A stretch of 64,000 bases of DNA, taken from the NCBI GenBank assembly GCA_025360815.1, contig JANYBL010000044.1:1-64000 (forward strand), given 5' to 3'. A program made the translations under genes and the position numbers. Under the pieces are notes generated by a model. The model was not told where the DNA came from, did not search any database, and saw nothing but the letters and a program-made list of their open reading frames with translations. Below are positions 46,801-55,346 of this stretch, piece after piece. The stretch's first letter is position 1. Each line of letters starts with the position of its first letter. The stretch comes from Burkholderiales bacterium (GTDB lineage Bacteria; Pseudomonadota; Gammaproteobacteria; Burkholderiales; Usitatibacteraceae).

Positions 46801-48419
46801 ACAGACGGATCGTCAATCGCCAGCATTTTCGAGCCGATGTGATATTTTCCGCCTTTATCGTCGCCCTCAACCGTGCCAGAAAAATTGCTTATGCCCGGAT
46901 TTTTCCCGTCTGTATTAAGGCCAAAATTTTCGAATGAACCTTTGAGGCGATAACCGGCGAGTTTTTCGCTTTCACTGTCAAGCTTCCCGTTCCATGAGAT
47001 GGTCGTGTTTTTAAGTTCGCCGCGCGGCTGATACTTCGACACAAAATTGCGCAATTCCTTACCTACCGGGAAATACTCCATCAATGCAAACATCACTTTG
47101 AGGTCGATGTTGTTGCCAGTCAATTCGCCTTTTGCCAAGCGGGCATCGTGTTGGTTTTGTAAGGTCAATGAAAAATCAGCGGGTGGCAATACGACGCCTT
47201 CGCGCGTGCGAATTTCCAGCGATTTGCCGCCGCCGGTGAAGCCGCCCTCTTGCGCTCTGTACTCGATTCGACCGGCTAGCTTGGCGATGTTAAGCGGCGC
47301 TAAATCCGCGTCGAACTGGGCCCGGGCGTTAGTCAGATAGACATCAGCGGTAATCGCGCGAAAGGGATTGTATGGGCCAGGCGTTGGTATCGCTTCGGTC
47401 GTTACCAGTTGCGCCGCCGTTGAGGTTGAGGTTGGGGTTGGGGCAGCTACAGTCAGCGCAGGGTATTGCGCAGCGGTGTTATCAATCTCAATCCAAGCCC
47501 GCAGATTACCCGACCCTGCCTGCAACGCTTCCGGAACAGTTGCGTGCTGGCGAAGCTCAGTAAGGCTCGCATCGGCTGCCGACGCATAAAGCGTGCCTTT
47601 GATGTTCCAGCGACCGTCAACTAAGTCTAATTCAAGATCGGCACGCGCCTCGATTTTTCGCGCCAGTGCTGCAGGCGGATTCGCCACAAAGCCGATTTGA
47701 TGTTTGCCACTATTTTTTTTGATACTCAATCCAACATCGGTAAAGCGCAATGCCGCCCCCGGCGCCAGCGCGTCCTCCCACGTCAAGCTGGCGTGGGTAA
47801 TCGACAAGCCCGGTTGCTCGACGAGGAACGCCAAAAGTTGCCCGTCGTCGTCGGCAGATTTCGGCTGATTCAAAGGACGTCCGGCGAAATAAATAAAACC
47901 ATCCTGGTTACGATTAAGTGCCAATTCGGGACCGTCCAGCACAACATCGTCAAAGCGAATTTGGCCGACTAACAACGCCCACCAAGAAAGTCCCGCCGTC
48001 AACTTTGGTAGCCTTAACGCGGCAGTGCCAGCTGGACGCAGCGCGGAGGTGCTGCTGGCGGGTTCCAAAAAGACAACATCTTCCATTTCGACATATGGAC
48101 GCAAACCCGCCCACCCGCCACGGATCGTCCCCGCCGCTACATCCATGCCGGACAGCAGTGAAACGCGGCTGATAATATCCGCCTGATAGTGCTGAATATT
48201 GGGCAGGACGGCAAACCGAACCGTCGCTACGATGATGGAGCATAAAATTACTAAAACCACGAATAGCCAAAATAAGCTTCGTGTGCAAAAACGGCCGATA
48301 CGGAACCTTAATGTTGCTGCTTTGATAATGACCGAACTCCGAAATAAGAAAAATGTGAAGCAAACGTGAAGTAACTGCGGTTGTGGGCGATGTGATGCTG
48401 CATTCGCGCCCAATAGCAC
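43830..48419 (-). CDS. yhdP: YhdP-family envelope protein (AsmA-like, DUF3971)
   Basis: Up to 1529 residues. One N-terminal membrane helix (about 48-72, SLFWLFVVLVILCSIIVATV) is followed by a long periplasmic beta-rich body. The YhdP features include SLLSGMDVAAGTIRGGWAGL, PVGKELRNFVSKYQPRG-type blocks and a C-terminal AsmA-like region (GDVSLPTERVNLAVTVLPRL). It ends in a Pro/Thr-rich tail. YhdP-type proteins bridge the envelope and move phospholipid to the outer membrane. The start is uncertain: the in-frame ATG at 48419 adds 30 unusual residues, while GGAG sits seven bases before ATT at 48329, just ahead of the expected basic N-terminus. Divergent from glnE. Confidence 0.9.
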   Translation of the reverse strand: MLLGANAASHRPQPQLLHVCFTFFLFRSSVIIKAATLRFRIGRFCTRSLFWLFVVLVILCSIIVATVRFAVLPNIQHYQADIISRVSLLSGMDVAAGTIRGGWAGLRPYVEMEDVVFLEPASSTSALRPAGTAALRLPKLTAGLSWWALLVGQIRFDDVVLDGPELALNRNQDGFIYFAGRPLNQPKSADDDGQLLAFLVEQPGLSITHASLTWEDALAPGAALRFTDVGLSIKKNSGKHQIGFVANPPAALARKIEARADLELDLVDGRWNIKGTLYASAADASLTELRQHATVPEALQAGSGNLRAWIEIDNTAAQYPALTVAAPTPTSTSTAAQLVTTEAIPTPGPYNPFRAITADVYLTNARAQFDADLAPLNIAKLAGRIEYRAQEGGFTGGGKSLEIRTREGVVLPPADFSLTLQNQHDARLAKGELTGNNIDLKVMFALMEYFPVGKELRNFVSKYQPRGELKNTTISWNGKLDSESEKLAGYRLKGSFENFGLNTDGKNPGISNFSGTVEGDDKGGKYHIGSKMLAIDDPSVFRAPLKFDTFDSDGKWRVTPDAIEVDLTNVNFANSDLAAEFAGFYSRFRAGGARAAEEKGPGSIDIKGKFSRVKAVTVGDYLPNGIGQTRGYLEHALKDSVTGEMSAASFQVKGEVFEFPFHNGKGGNFSAQAQLKNVDFRYNDDWPIAAGINGEMRFENTKVGLVINSVKILNTNIKSATIDIADLNDRAGAIQVNLAADARAEEVTKFLRDSPLAMSVGGFTKVVEVEGLGKLSLGLTIPLVAVKDGIKVNGRYTLLRATAKPSIGTAISNLSGVIAFTERNVQTASIVGGTGIASGTSGVLQGLAYGNPVTISVTGGGEAGVLAEFSARAELSQLSDVLPFRLPQQVSGATDFKGKILAKATGTEVTIFSNLDGVSSSLPYPMAKRVAEVRPLRVQFVNAAQSTERIKVQLAGNALANPGVVQAAATAASVAESAAGGASGGANVGAAMPTADDPETRVDARFQRRFNAAGIPGSLLGGVATIGEGVADVPIPDGVWFAGRLKQLDLDAWRAAIQGFDNPRTVVSPIVAHRAAGLKTDVTQENKPEQQGEAKPDAKGDSITGFDLKLGGLLAYGRQFGAMALKGRHGGEDWRFVVESTEASGDFTWRPGAYNDQGLVRARLKNFVLVDEATVVVPIINEPSTPHEADFPALDIIAEKFTLKDRWMGRLELRATPLGSNWKIDQLTISNGHVKLDMDGMWLRNGGNSAVSNKSLNGLNERSMTKMNIKLDSSNLNALFAQFGFGDLLRGGTGQLEGKLAWPGHAYQMQLSNLSGDFKVSARNGQFAKIEPGAGKLLGLISLQSLPRRITLDFRDIFSQGFAFNTIGGDLKVKDGIMATENFEVIGPAAEVRMAGDVSLPTERVNLAVTVLPRLDESIAVGAGLATLNPIVGLAVYLGQKVLQNPVEKIFSYRYAVSGTWDNPQVSKLDRNGVAEKPPATVVGPSALPGSIETPSFVTAPANVPIPLSLEQSAPPTPTPSKTTPKKTG

Positions 48420-48563
48420 CTAGTGAAGAAGCCGAATGGTGCCAATGGCGTTTGATCACACCAAATTATCCGAGCCATGCTATTTTAGCGGGCGAAACTC
48501 CTTATTGGGAGACAACGCCATTTTATTTACGCCCGACTCCGTCTATATCCCCGAAATCGCCAA

Positions 48564-51461
48564 ATGAGCATCGTCAATACCGAAAGCCAAAATGGCGCGT
48601 CTCTTTCATTTGACCGGCAAGTCAGCCGAATGTTTCATGCCTCGCGTTATGCAGAACGGATAAGCCGAGCGGAGCCGGCATTGCTGGACGATTTAGCGGC
48701 ATATTTTCAGGAGGCGTTATCGACAACATCGCTAAACTCTAGGCTGGGCGCGGCTCTTGAGCGTGTTGATGGAACTGATGAGATCAACTTTCATGCCGCG
48801 CTGCGACGTTTACGCCGTCAAACGATGTTGCGGATTATTTTTCGCGATATCAATGGTTTGGCCGATTTCGCCGAGGTCGCGGCCACTGTCTCAGCGCTGG
48901 CTGACGTTACCGTCAATGCGGCTGTGCGGTTCCATGCTCGTGGCGTGGCGCGGCTGTTCGGCCTGCCCGAATCGGTACTCAACGACGCCAATGCACAGAT
49001 GCTGGTCGTTGGCATGGGCAAATTGGGTGCATATGAATTGAATGTTTCCTCTGACATTGATTTAATTTTCATCTATGACCAGGACGGGGAAGCCGTAATG
49101 GCTGGGTCGGCGGGGTCGGCAGGGTCGAACGGCGCGACGGGGGAAATGGCGCTGCAAGAGCGATCATGGCATGAGTTTCATGCCGAGACTGGTAAACGCG
49201 TCATTCGCGCGTTGGATCAGATTGATGAAAATGGATTTGTCTTTCGCGTCGATATGCGCTTGCGACCATTTGGCACGAGCGGGCCGTTGGTCAGCAGCCT
49301 TGCGACACTGGCGCAATATTTCCGGACCCAAGGTAGGCCTTGGGAACGCTATGCATGGCTAAAGGCGCGGGCACTCACCGGGACAGCCGCGACCAAGCAT
49401 GCGCTCGAAAAAATGGTCACGTCGTTCGTCTACCGACGTTATAACGACTATGGCGCGATTGATGAAATGCGCGACTTGCACGGACAAATCCGCGCCGAGG
49501 CCACGAAGAAAAATCGCCTCAATGACATCAAGGTGGGACGTGGCGGCATTCGTGAGGTGGAATTTATAGCGCAGCTTTTCCAACTCGTGCGTGGCGGGCG
49601 CGACCCCGCGCTGCAAGTTGCCTCGACGCGAGAAGCATTGAAGTTGATCGCCGAACGCGGGCTCGTCAGCCCCGATAAAATTACCCGCTTACAAACTGCC
49701 TATCTTTTTTTACGCAATTTGGAACATCGGCTGCAATATCTCGACGACGCACAAACCCAGGCATTGCCGACCAATGCCATGGATCAGGAACGTATTGCCG
49801 CCGCGATGAATGTTGAAAGCTGGGCTGAGTTTGAGGCAGCGCTGAATCTAGAGCGAAATTTTGTAAATGCCGAATTTGAATCGCTTTTTGCAGCAGTTAA
49901 TAGTGCCAAAACGCTGGGGACCACCAATAGTTTGCCAGCGGCTAAGGTGCCATCAATTGGCTTGGAAGCCAGTATTCATGCGGTGTTTCAGCTTGCCTGC
50001 TCGGAAACGTCAATTGACCCGGCCATCGAAAATCGGATGGTAACGCGCATCAAAACTTGGCAAAAATCATCCCGTACGCAAACACTTTCGCCGAAAATTG
50101 TTGCCCGCATGGAGGCCCTGATTCCGGCAGCGTTAAAGGCATCGCTTGCTTTCGAAAAGCCAGCTGAGACTTTTTTTCGTCTCCTCGATTTGCTTGATGC
50201 TATCGATAAACGCGAGACCTATTTGGCGTTGCTGATGGAATACCCGGCGGTGCTGCCCAGGGTTGCGCGCATCGCGGCCAGCAGCGGGTGGGCGGCAGAT
50301 TTTTTGAAGCGCCATCCGATTTTACTCGATGAATTGATCACGGTTGAAACCGGCTCGCCTCAATTCAACTGGCCGGCGGAACGGGCTAAGTTGCAACGAG
50401 CTTGCGACCAAGCTGCCGGCGATGTGGAAAAACTATATGAGTTGCTGCGCCATACCAAACAAAGTATCACCATAAAATTAAACATTGCCGATATTGAGGG
50501 CAGAATTGGCGTGATGGCATTGTCGGACGCGCTCTCTGCGTTGGCAGATATGCTACTCGACACCACGTTGGTATTGGTGCAGCGCACACTCACCAAAACC
50601 GACAATGGCTGGCAAGCTCCGCCAGGCTTTGCGATCATCGGCTATGGCAAATTGGGCAGCAAGGAATTAGGCTATGCGTCGGATCTTGATTTAGTATTTA
50701 TTTTCGATGAAAACATCGAACGCCGGCGCGGAGACGCAGTTGGAAGTGGAAACGGCGAAAGCCATATTATAGGTGGCGAGCAGTATTCCAAGCTCGCACA
50801 GCGCTTACGAAGCTGGCTGAATACAGCAACCGTCGGCGGCGACCTCTATGAAACCGATTTACGCTTGCGCCCTGACGGCGATTCGGGCATGTTGGTTTCC
50901 GACTTGTCGGCGTTCCGGGATTATCAACTTAGCCGGGCGTGGACGTGGGAACACCAAGCGCTCACGCGGGCCCGCTGGTGCGCTGGGGATGCGTCCCTCG
51001 CCGTGCCATTCGATGCCATTCGCCATGAGGTCCTGAGCGCGCCGCGTAATGAACCGGCAACCCGACAGAAATTGCGAACTGAAATTCTCGAAATGCGCGA
51101 CAAAATGCGTGCTGAAAAAAAGGATCGCACCGATACTGAAAGTCCGGCGCTAGATCTGAAGCACACCCGCGGTGGAATTGTTGATGTCGAATTTATTGTG
51201 CAATATTTGATTCTCGCCTATAGCCATGAGCATGCCGAGTTCTTGGGCAATCTCGGCAATTTTGCGCTGCTGATGCGGTCGGGCGCGCTGGGTATTTTGG
51301 ATGAGGATATCGCGGCCAAAGTGGCAAAAGCATATTTGGCATATCGCGAGCGACAGCACCGCGCTCGCAACAATAATCAACTCAAAACATGGGTGGGGCT
51401 TGATGAATTTGTGGAGGAGCGGCGCGCCGTCGTAGCGGCTTGGGGGGCGTTGTTTGGTTGA
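48564..51461 (+). CDS. glnE: glutamine synthetase adenylyltransferase/adenylyl-removing enzyme
   Basis: The 965-residue protein has the two duplicated nucleotidyltransferase domains: GMGKLGAYELNVSSDIDLIF in the N-terminal half (about residue 150) and GYGKLGSKELGYASDLDLVF in the C-terminal half (about 690). Each is followed by DMRLRPFG or DLRLRPDGDSG blocks. Helical GlnE linkers with VGRGGIREVEFIAQL and HTRGGIVDVEFIVQY are present. It adds or removes AMP on glutamine synthetase in response to PII and glutamine, in the cytoplasm. Length is usual for the family. An insert rich in Gly/Ser/Ala sits near 173-190 (AGSAGSAGSNGATGEM). Confidence 0.96.
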   Translation: MSIVNTESQNGASLSFDRQVSRMFHASRYAERISRAEPALLDDLAAYFQEALSTTSLNSRLGAALERVDGTDEINFHAALRRLRRQTMLRIIFRDINGLADFAEVAATVSALADVTVNAAVRFHARGVARLFGLPESVLNDANAQMLVVGMGKLGAYELNVSSDIDLIFIYDQDGEAVMAGSAGSAGSNGATGEMALQERSWHEFHAETGKRVIRALDQIDENGFVFRVDMRLRPFGTSGPLVSSLATLAQYFRTQGRPWERYAWLKARALTGTAATKHALEKMVTSFVYRRYNDYGAIDEMRDLHGQIRAEATKKNRLNDIKVGRGGIREVEFIAQLFQLVRGGRDPALQVASTREALKLIAERGLVSPDKITRLQTAYLFLRNLEHRLQYLDDAQTQALPTNAMDQERIAAAMNVESWAEFEAALNLERNFVNAEFESLFAAVNSAKTLGTTNSLPAAKVPSIGLEASIHAVFQLACSETSIDPAIENRMVTRIKTWQKSSRTQTLSPKIVARMEALIPAALKASLAFEKPAETFFRLLDLLDAIDKRETYLALLMEYPAVLPRVARIAASSGWAADFLKRHPILLDELITVETGSPQFNWPAERAKLQRACDQAAGDVEKLYELLRHTKQSITIKLNIADIEGRIGVMALSDALSALADMLLDTTLVLVQRTLTKTDNGWQAPPGFAIIGYGKLGSKELGYASDLDLVFIFDENIERRRGDAVGSGNGESHIIGGEQYSKLAQRLRSWLNTATVGGDLYETDLRLRPDGDSGMLVSDLSAFRDYQLSRAWTWEHQALTRARWCAGDASLAVPFDAIRHEVLSAPRNEPATRQKLRTEILEMRDKMRAEKKDRTDTESPALDLKHTRGGIVDVEFIVQYLILAYSHEHAEFLGNLGNFALLMRSGALGILDEDIAAKVAKAYLAYRERQHRARNNNQLKTWVGLDEFVEERRAVVAAWGALFG

Positions 51462-51714
51462 CCATAACAATTGCCCGCCAAATCAGTCGCAACGGCTGCA
51501 ACTTTTTTCTAACCACATCCTGAAAATAACCCTTCGTCAAATAGCGATATAAGTATTTCCGCGAACAAGCAGTTTGCTCCGAAACATCTCTGTGACCGAC
51601 GATTTTGCCCTGTGAAACATGATGCTTCATCGCGATCAGCGTCATCACCTTTGCAACCCCATTGAGCGCGCTTGGTTCGGCTCAATTCATGAATCCACTT
51701 ACGCGCTGCGACGA

Positions 51715-53106
51715 CTATTGTCGCTGCCGTGACTCGGCAGCGATCACATCTGGCATCACATCCGCGAGTGAAACGCCAAGCGGGCGATCATCTAATTCGA
51801 CGACAACTAAATAACCCTTATCGATACCACTTGCGGTAAATGCTTTGGCAAGCGAGAGCTGATCACTGCGTTGTAACGAGCCATCAGATTTCGACCAATA
51901 TTCCATCGCCACCAAGCAGCCAGCCGACGGTGTGCCGGGGTAAAACGAGGCACCGCGATAGTATTCAGAATTAATCGTTGTGCCGTGAATGAGCATATCG
52001 TCACGACCGGCCAAGCCTGCCAGAAAGGCTTCTTTAAACGGTTGATAGCCGCGCCATGAGGCGGGCAAAAAACTCTCATATCGCTCTTCAGTCCATGCTT
52101 CCGGCGCTACAATCAAATTCGTCAGCTCGGTATGCTCATATTCAGCAACCGCAGCCTCAATCGGCACTTTGGAATGCAGGTACGGTGTCGGACCAATCCA
52201 TTTATTGGTTGCCGTGCCCGCACCGATAATCGTGAACAACCCTTGCGGCGTATTGCCGTTGGTAATAGTGCCCGGAAGATTGGTGAGCGCGTTTGCTAAA
52301 TGCGGGATGTTGAAATAGCTGCCATCTGCGTTGCGCACAAATTGCCCACCCGGACTACGGACCATTGCCAATCCAAAGCGCTGCCGATCCTTGCGTTGGA
52401 AGCTGTAAATCACTGGCAAGCCGCCGCCAATTTTGCGAATGGGTGCAGCCAACAAGTCGGCCAGCGGCGGACGCTGTGCAAGCTCTGCGGCGGCATCTGT
52501 CGTGAGTACACGTTCCAACGCACGCAGACGCGGCTCACGGGGTTCACTAGCCCAATCGGGAAATCGCCGAGCCAGCGTCGCTTTTAGTTCTGCTTTGGCA
52601 TTTTTATCCGCTTTCAGCACAGCATATGACGCCATCGCGAACTCTCGCGGCGTGGAAAGTTTTTCGAGCAAGCGCTTCAGCGCTGAGACACTTTCTGACG
52701 CATAGTAAGTGTAGGCGGCAGCGATCACAGTGCGTTGATATTCGATGGATGCCTGCGATAAATTGCGCTCAAATTCTGCCAACGCATTCAGCACGAGGCG
52801 TCGGCCTGCATCCTGCTCCGTGTTGAATAACGCAATTGCGCTCAAAGCATCCGGCGCATCGAGGTTTAAGTTATTTTCAGCGTTCGACGCCGCCATCGCC
52901 GTGCGAATTTTCTCAATCGCGCTATTCCGTTCCGCGAGTTCCCCCTCGGTGGAGGTGATTGGCGCTGCAAAGTTTTCAACTCGGTAAGCCGCAATTTCAG
53001 CGGGTGTATGCCGCTTCTCGGGCGCTACGCTGGCGCAACCCGCTACCAACGCAACTAAAAATATGCTCAAAACAAAATAAACTGAATTGAAATAGATTTT
53101 ATTCAT
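51715..53106 (-). CDS. lipoprotein with L,D-transpeptidase-like catalytic motif
   Basis: The 463-residue protein has a signal with a lipobox (FLVALVAGCASV, Cys near residue 24), so it is probably a lipid-anchored envelope protein. The first half is helical and Ala/Glu-rich (about 40-220). The second half holds FGLAMVRSPGG, NTPQGLFTIIGAGTATNKWI and the motif MLIHGTTINSEYYRG followed by TPSAGCLVAMEYW. His, Gly and Cys are spaced like the HG-x(about 15)-S-x-G-C signature of YkuD L,D-transpeptidases. I therefore infer a cell-wall or peptide transpeptidase-like activity, but no full YkuD match can be claimed from reading. Same strand as, and downstream of, the RluA gene. Confidence 0.6.
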   Translation of the reverse strand: MNKIYFNSVYFVLSIFLVALVAGCASVAPEKRHTPAEIAAYRVENFAAPITSTEGELAERNSAIEKIRTAMAASNAENNLNLDAPDALSAIALFNTEQDAGRRLVLNALAEFERNLSQASIEYQRTVIAAAYTYYASESVSALKRLLEKLSTPREFAMASYAVLKADKNAKAELKATLARRFPDWASEPREPRLRALERVLTTDAAAELAQRPPLADLLAAPIRKIGGGLPVIYSFQRKDRQRFGLAMVRSPGGQFVRNADGSYFNIPHLANALTNLPGTITNGNTPQGLFTIIGAGTATNKWIGPTPYLHSKVPIEAAVAEYEHTELTNLIVAPEAWTEERYESFLPASWRGYQPFKEAFLAGLAGRDDMLIHGTTINSEYYRGASFYPGTPSAGCLVAMEYWSKSDGSLQRSDQLSLAKAFTASGIDKGYLVVVELDDRPLGVSLADVMPDVIAAESRQRQ

Positions 53107-53121
53107 CTTTGCTTTCAGGTC

Positions 53122-53148
53122 GTTCGGGCCGTTCGGGCCGTTCGGGTC
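53122..53148. repeat. three tandem copies of GTTCGGGCC
   Basis: Two exact nine-base copies and a third with one change (GTTCGGGTC) lie just upstream of the lipoprotein start on its 5' side, 16-42 bases before the ATG. They may affect its leader. Confidence 0.8.
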
Positions 53149-53189
53149 GCTAGGCCCTCGCCAACGAGGGTATTAAGTTTTCACTTCAG

Positions 53190-54074
53190 CTATATTGCCA
53201 TCAATTGCCGTTGGCTCTCAAAGCAGCGTTCCAATCCGCTGATCGGATCCCGAAACTGTATCGACTCGGCCAACAATTGTAGCGGCTTGGTGTAGTCACG
53301 TTCATCGTATTCAACCTGCGTGGGATAAATTTGGTCATTTAAAATCGGCACACCCAGCGCGGCCATGTGGATGCGTAGCTGATGTTTTTTGCCGGTCAAC
53401 GGTATCAATCGATAACGCGCCAACTGGTTGCCGACTTCCAACAATTCAATCCGCGTTTCAGAATTCGGTTCACCGGCCAGCTCACGCATTTGCATAAAAT
53501 GATCGGCCACAACCATCCGGCTTTGATGTACCCGCGGCAGCTGCAGATCGGCTCGCCAAGGCGCAACGGCTTGGTACTGCTTTGCCACCGCCCGTTCGCG
53601 AAACAGCAGTGCGTATTGATCACGGTGTTGCGGCTGCACCGTGAACAACACCACGCCTGCTGTTTCACGATCCAGCCGATGCATTGGGGCTAAGGTATCG
53701 ATGCCCAGCTTTCGCTTTAGCCGGACCAGCAGGGTCTCCTGTACGTAGCGCCCGGCAGGAGACATTGGCAAAAAATGCGGTTTATCAACAGCAACAATAA
53801 AATCATCTTGGAACAACACCACTTCATCGAACGGGATGCGCGGCTCGTTTTCAATGTTCCGATAATAATAAAGTTTTTGATAGGCTTGATATGCACGCTC
53901 TGGTAGCGCCGCAACACCGGCTTCGTCCACCACCTCCCCACGCTGCATGCGGGCAATAATTTCGGTTCGCGCAATATGCGGAAAACGATCCGCCAAAAAA
54001 TCAAGTAGCGTCGACCATGCACCGTTGGGTAGCGAGATACAGCTTGGGCCTACGCCATTTTTAGTCGGCAACAT
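53190..54074 (-). CDS. RluA-family pseudouridine synthase
   Basis: The 294-residue protein has an S4-like N-terminal part (about 22-60, TLLDFLADRFPHIARTEIIA) and the catalytic-domain motif PMHRLDRETAGVVLFT with the active Asp. Other RluA elements are IVAVDKPHFLPMSPAGRYVQ, EKRVAKQYQAV-type (RERAVAKQYQAV) and LTGKKHQLRIHMAALG. It isomerises uridine to pseudouridine in rRNA or tRNA; the exact site (RluA, RluC, TruC class) cannot be told. It follows trhO, 47 bp away, so two RNA-modification genes are likely cotranscribed. Confidence 0.9.
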   Translation of the reverse strand: MLPTKNGVGPSCISLPNGAWSTLLDFLADRFPHIARTEIIARMQRGEVVDEAGVAALPERAYQAYQKLYYYRNIENEPRIPFDEVVLFQDDFIVAVDKPHFLPMSPAGRYVQETLLVRLKRKLGIDTLAPMHRLDRETAGVVLFTVQPQHRDQYALLFRERAVAKQYQAVAPWRADLQLPRVHQSRMVVADHFMQMRELAGEPNSETRIELLEVGNQLARYRLIPLTGKKHQLRIHMAALGVPILNDQIYPTQVEYDERDYTKPLQLLAESIQFRDPISGLERCFESQRQLMAI

Positions 54075-54121
54075 CAGCAGCAGCGCTCATTGCGATATTC
54101 AACAAAAACTGCAAAGAGGCG

Positions 54122-54937
54122 TTATTTCGACCCATCCAACTCTTTCGCCCGCTTCAAACGCCACTCACCGTCAGGCTCGCCCCCGTAAACATCCTCTAAG
54201 GTGGTTTTTGTTTCCTGTAATTTAGTATCGAGCGCGATGCGGTTATCAAACACAAAGCATTCGCCGTCCCAATCTTTTTCAGCATCGGGCATTTCTTTAA
54301 AATAGTTCAAAATGCCGCCTTGCAATTGAAAAACCTCCATGTCTAAATCACGCATCCACGCACTGGTTTTTTCACAGCGAATGCCGCCGGTGCAATACAT
54401 CGCGACCCGCTTACCTTGGGCTTTCCATTCGTCGATATGCGCTTCAACGTATCGGGGAAAGTCCCGAAAATTTGTGACATTCGGATCCACCGCATTTTTA
54501 AAGCGTCCCAATTTAAACTCGAAGCTATTGCGATTATCGAGCAGCACCACATCATCTTCCGCAATCAATTTGCGCCAATCAGCGGGGCTCACATCGATGC
54601 CGGTGTTGCGGGCGTCCACCCCCGAAATGCCAAGCGGCACAATTTCCGGCTTCCGATAAACCTTCATGCGGCCAAATGGAGGGGTTTTGCATTCGGTGCG
54701 TTTAAACAAGATGTCGCCAAAGCTGGCATGCGCCAACAGTGCCGCTTGAAATACGTCGATCTGCGCCGTTGTTCCCGCCACCATGCCATTTATGCCCTCC
54801 GTTGCAACCAAAATCGAGCCCAGCAAATCGGTTGTGATGCTGCGCAAGTGTTCAATGACCTGCTCAGGATCGCCGAGGGGAACAAATTTGTAAAACGCGG
54901 TGTGGTGAATGGCGGCGGAATTAAGCGGCGTGTTCAT
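54122..54937 (-). CDS. trhO: tRNA uridine(34) hydroxylase TrhO (rhodanese-like)
   Basis: The 271-residue protein has an N-terminal ferredoxin-like domain (FYKFVPLGDPEQVIEHLRSI, GSILVATEGINGMVAG) and a rhodanese domain with VLLDNRNSFEFKLGRFKNA and the active Cys in AMYCTGGIRCEKTSAWM. LQGGILNYFKEMP is also family-typical. TrhO uses oxygen to form 5-hydroxyuridine at tRNA position 34. The protein is shorter than the enterobacterial form and lacks most of the C-terminal extension. Confidence 0.93.
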   Translation of the reverse strand: MNTPLNSAAIHHTAFYKFVPLGDPEQVIEHLRSITTDLLGSILVATEGINGMVAGTTAQIDVFQAALLAHASFGDILFKRTECKTPPFGRMKVYRKPEIVPLGISGVDARNTGIDVSPADWRKLIAEDDVVLLDNRNSFEFKLGRFKNAVDPNVTNFRDFPRYVEAHIDEWKAQGKRVAMYCTGGIRCEKTSAWMRDLDMEVFQLQGGILNYFKEMPDAEKDWDGECFVFDNRIALDTKLQETKTTLEDVYGGEPDGEWRLKRAKELDGSK

Positions 54938-55346
54938 ATTTTTTTGCGATGCAAAAGCGGGAATTGATTATTTTCTCATGAAGCATCGCTGAGTTGATAG
55001 TCGATGAGGCGCTTAGTTTGGGTAACACTGCTTGATCGAAGAATGAATATTAAAAGAACCAAACTTGGCTCCTAGACTGCCTTTCGGGGCCAAACTGCCC
55101 CAAACTGCAGTTCTGGCGGGGGTTTTACCAGTGTTCAGGGTATTGTAAGTGTTAATCATCCAGCCCTCTCGGCCATGGTGACGCAGTCAGCGGATTCCCA
55201 TGTGCCCATCCAAATATGCAACAATCTCCAAAGGGGGAAAAACCGTTGGACCAAGATGCAGACCATAAATTTTGCGAGCCCAGCGCATCATCAGGAAACG
55301 CCGCAGAAATTCGCACAAAACAGAAGACCATCAGCGGAGACGCAAT
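54938..55346. other. divergent intergenic region trhO / CHASE2 cyclase
   Basis: No gene is supported. It must carry both promoters. A short direct repeat (CCAAACTGC twice, 10 bases apart, near 55090-55108) with GGGGC/GCCCC pairing lies in the middle. Confidence 0.5.
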
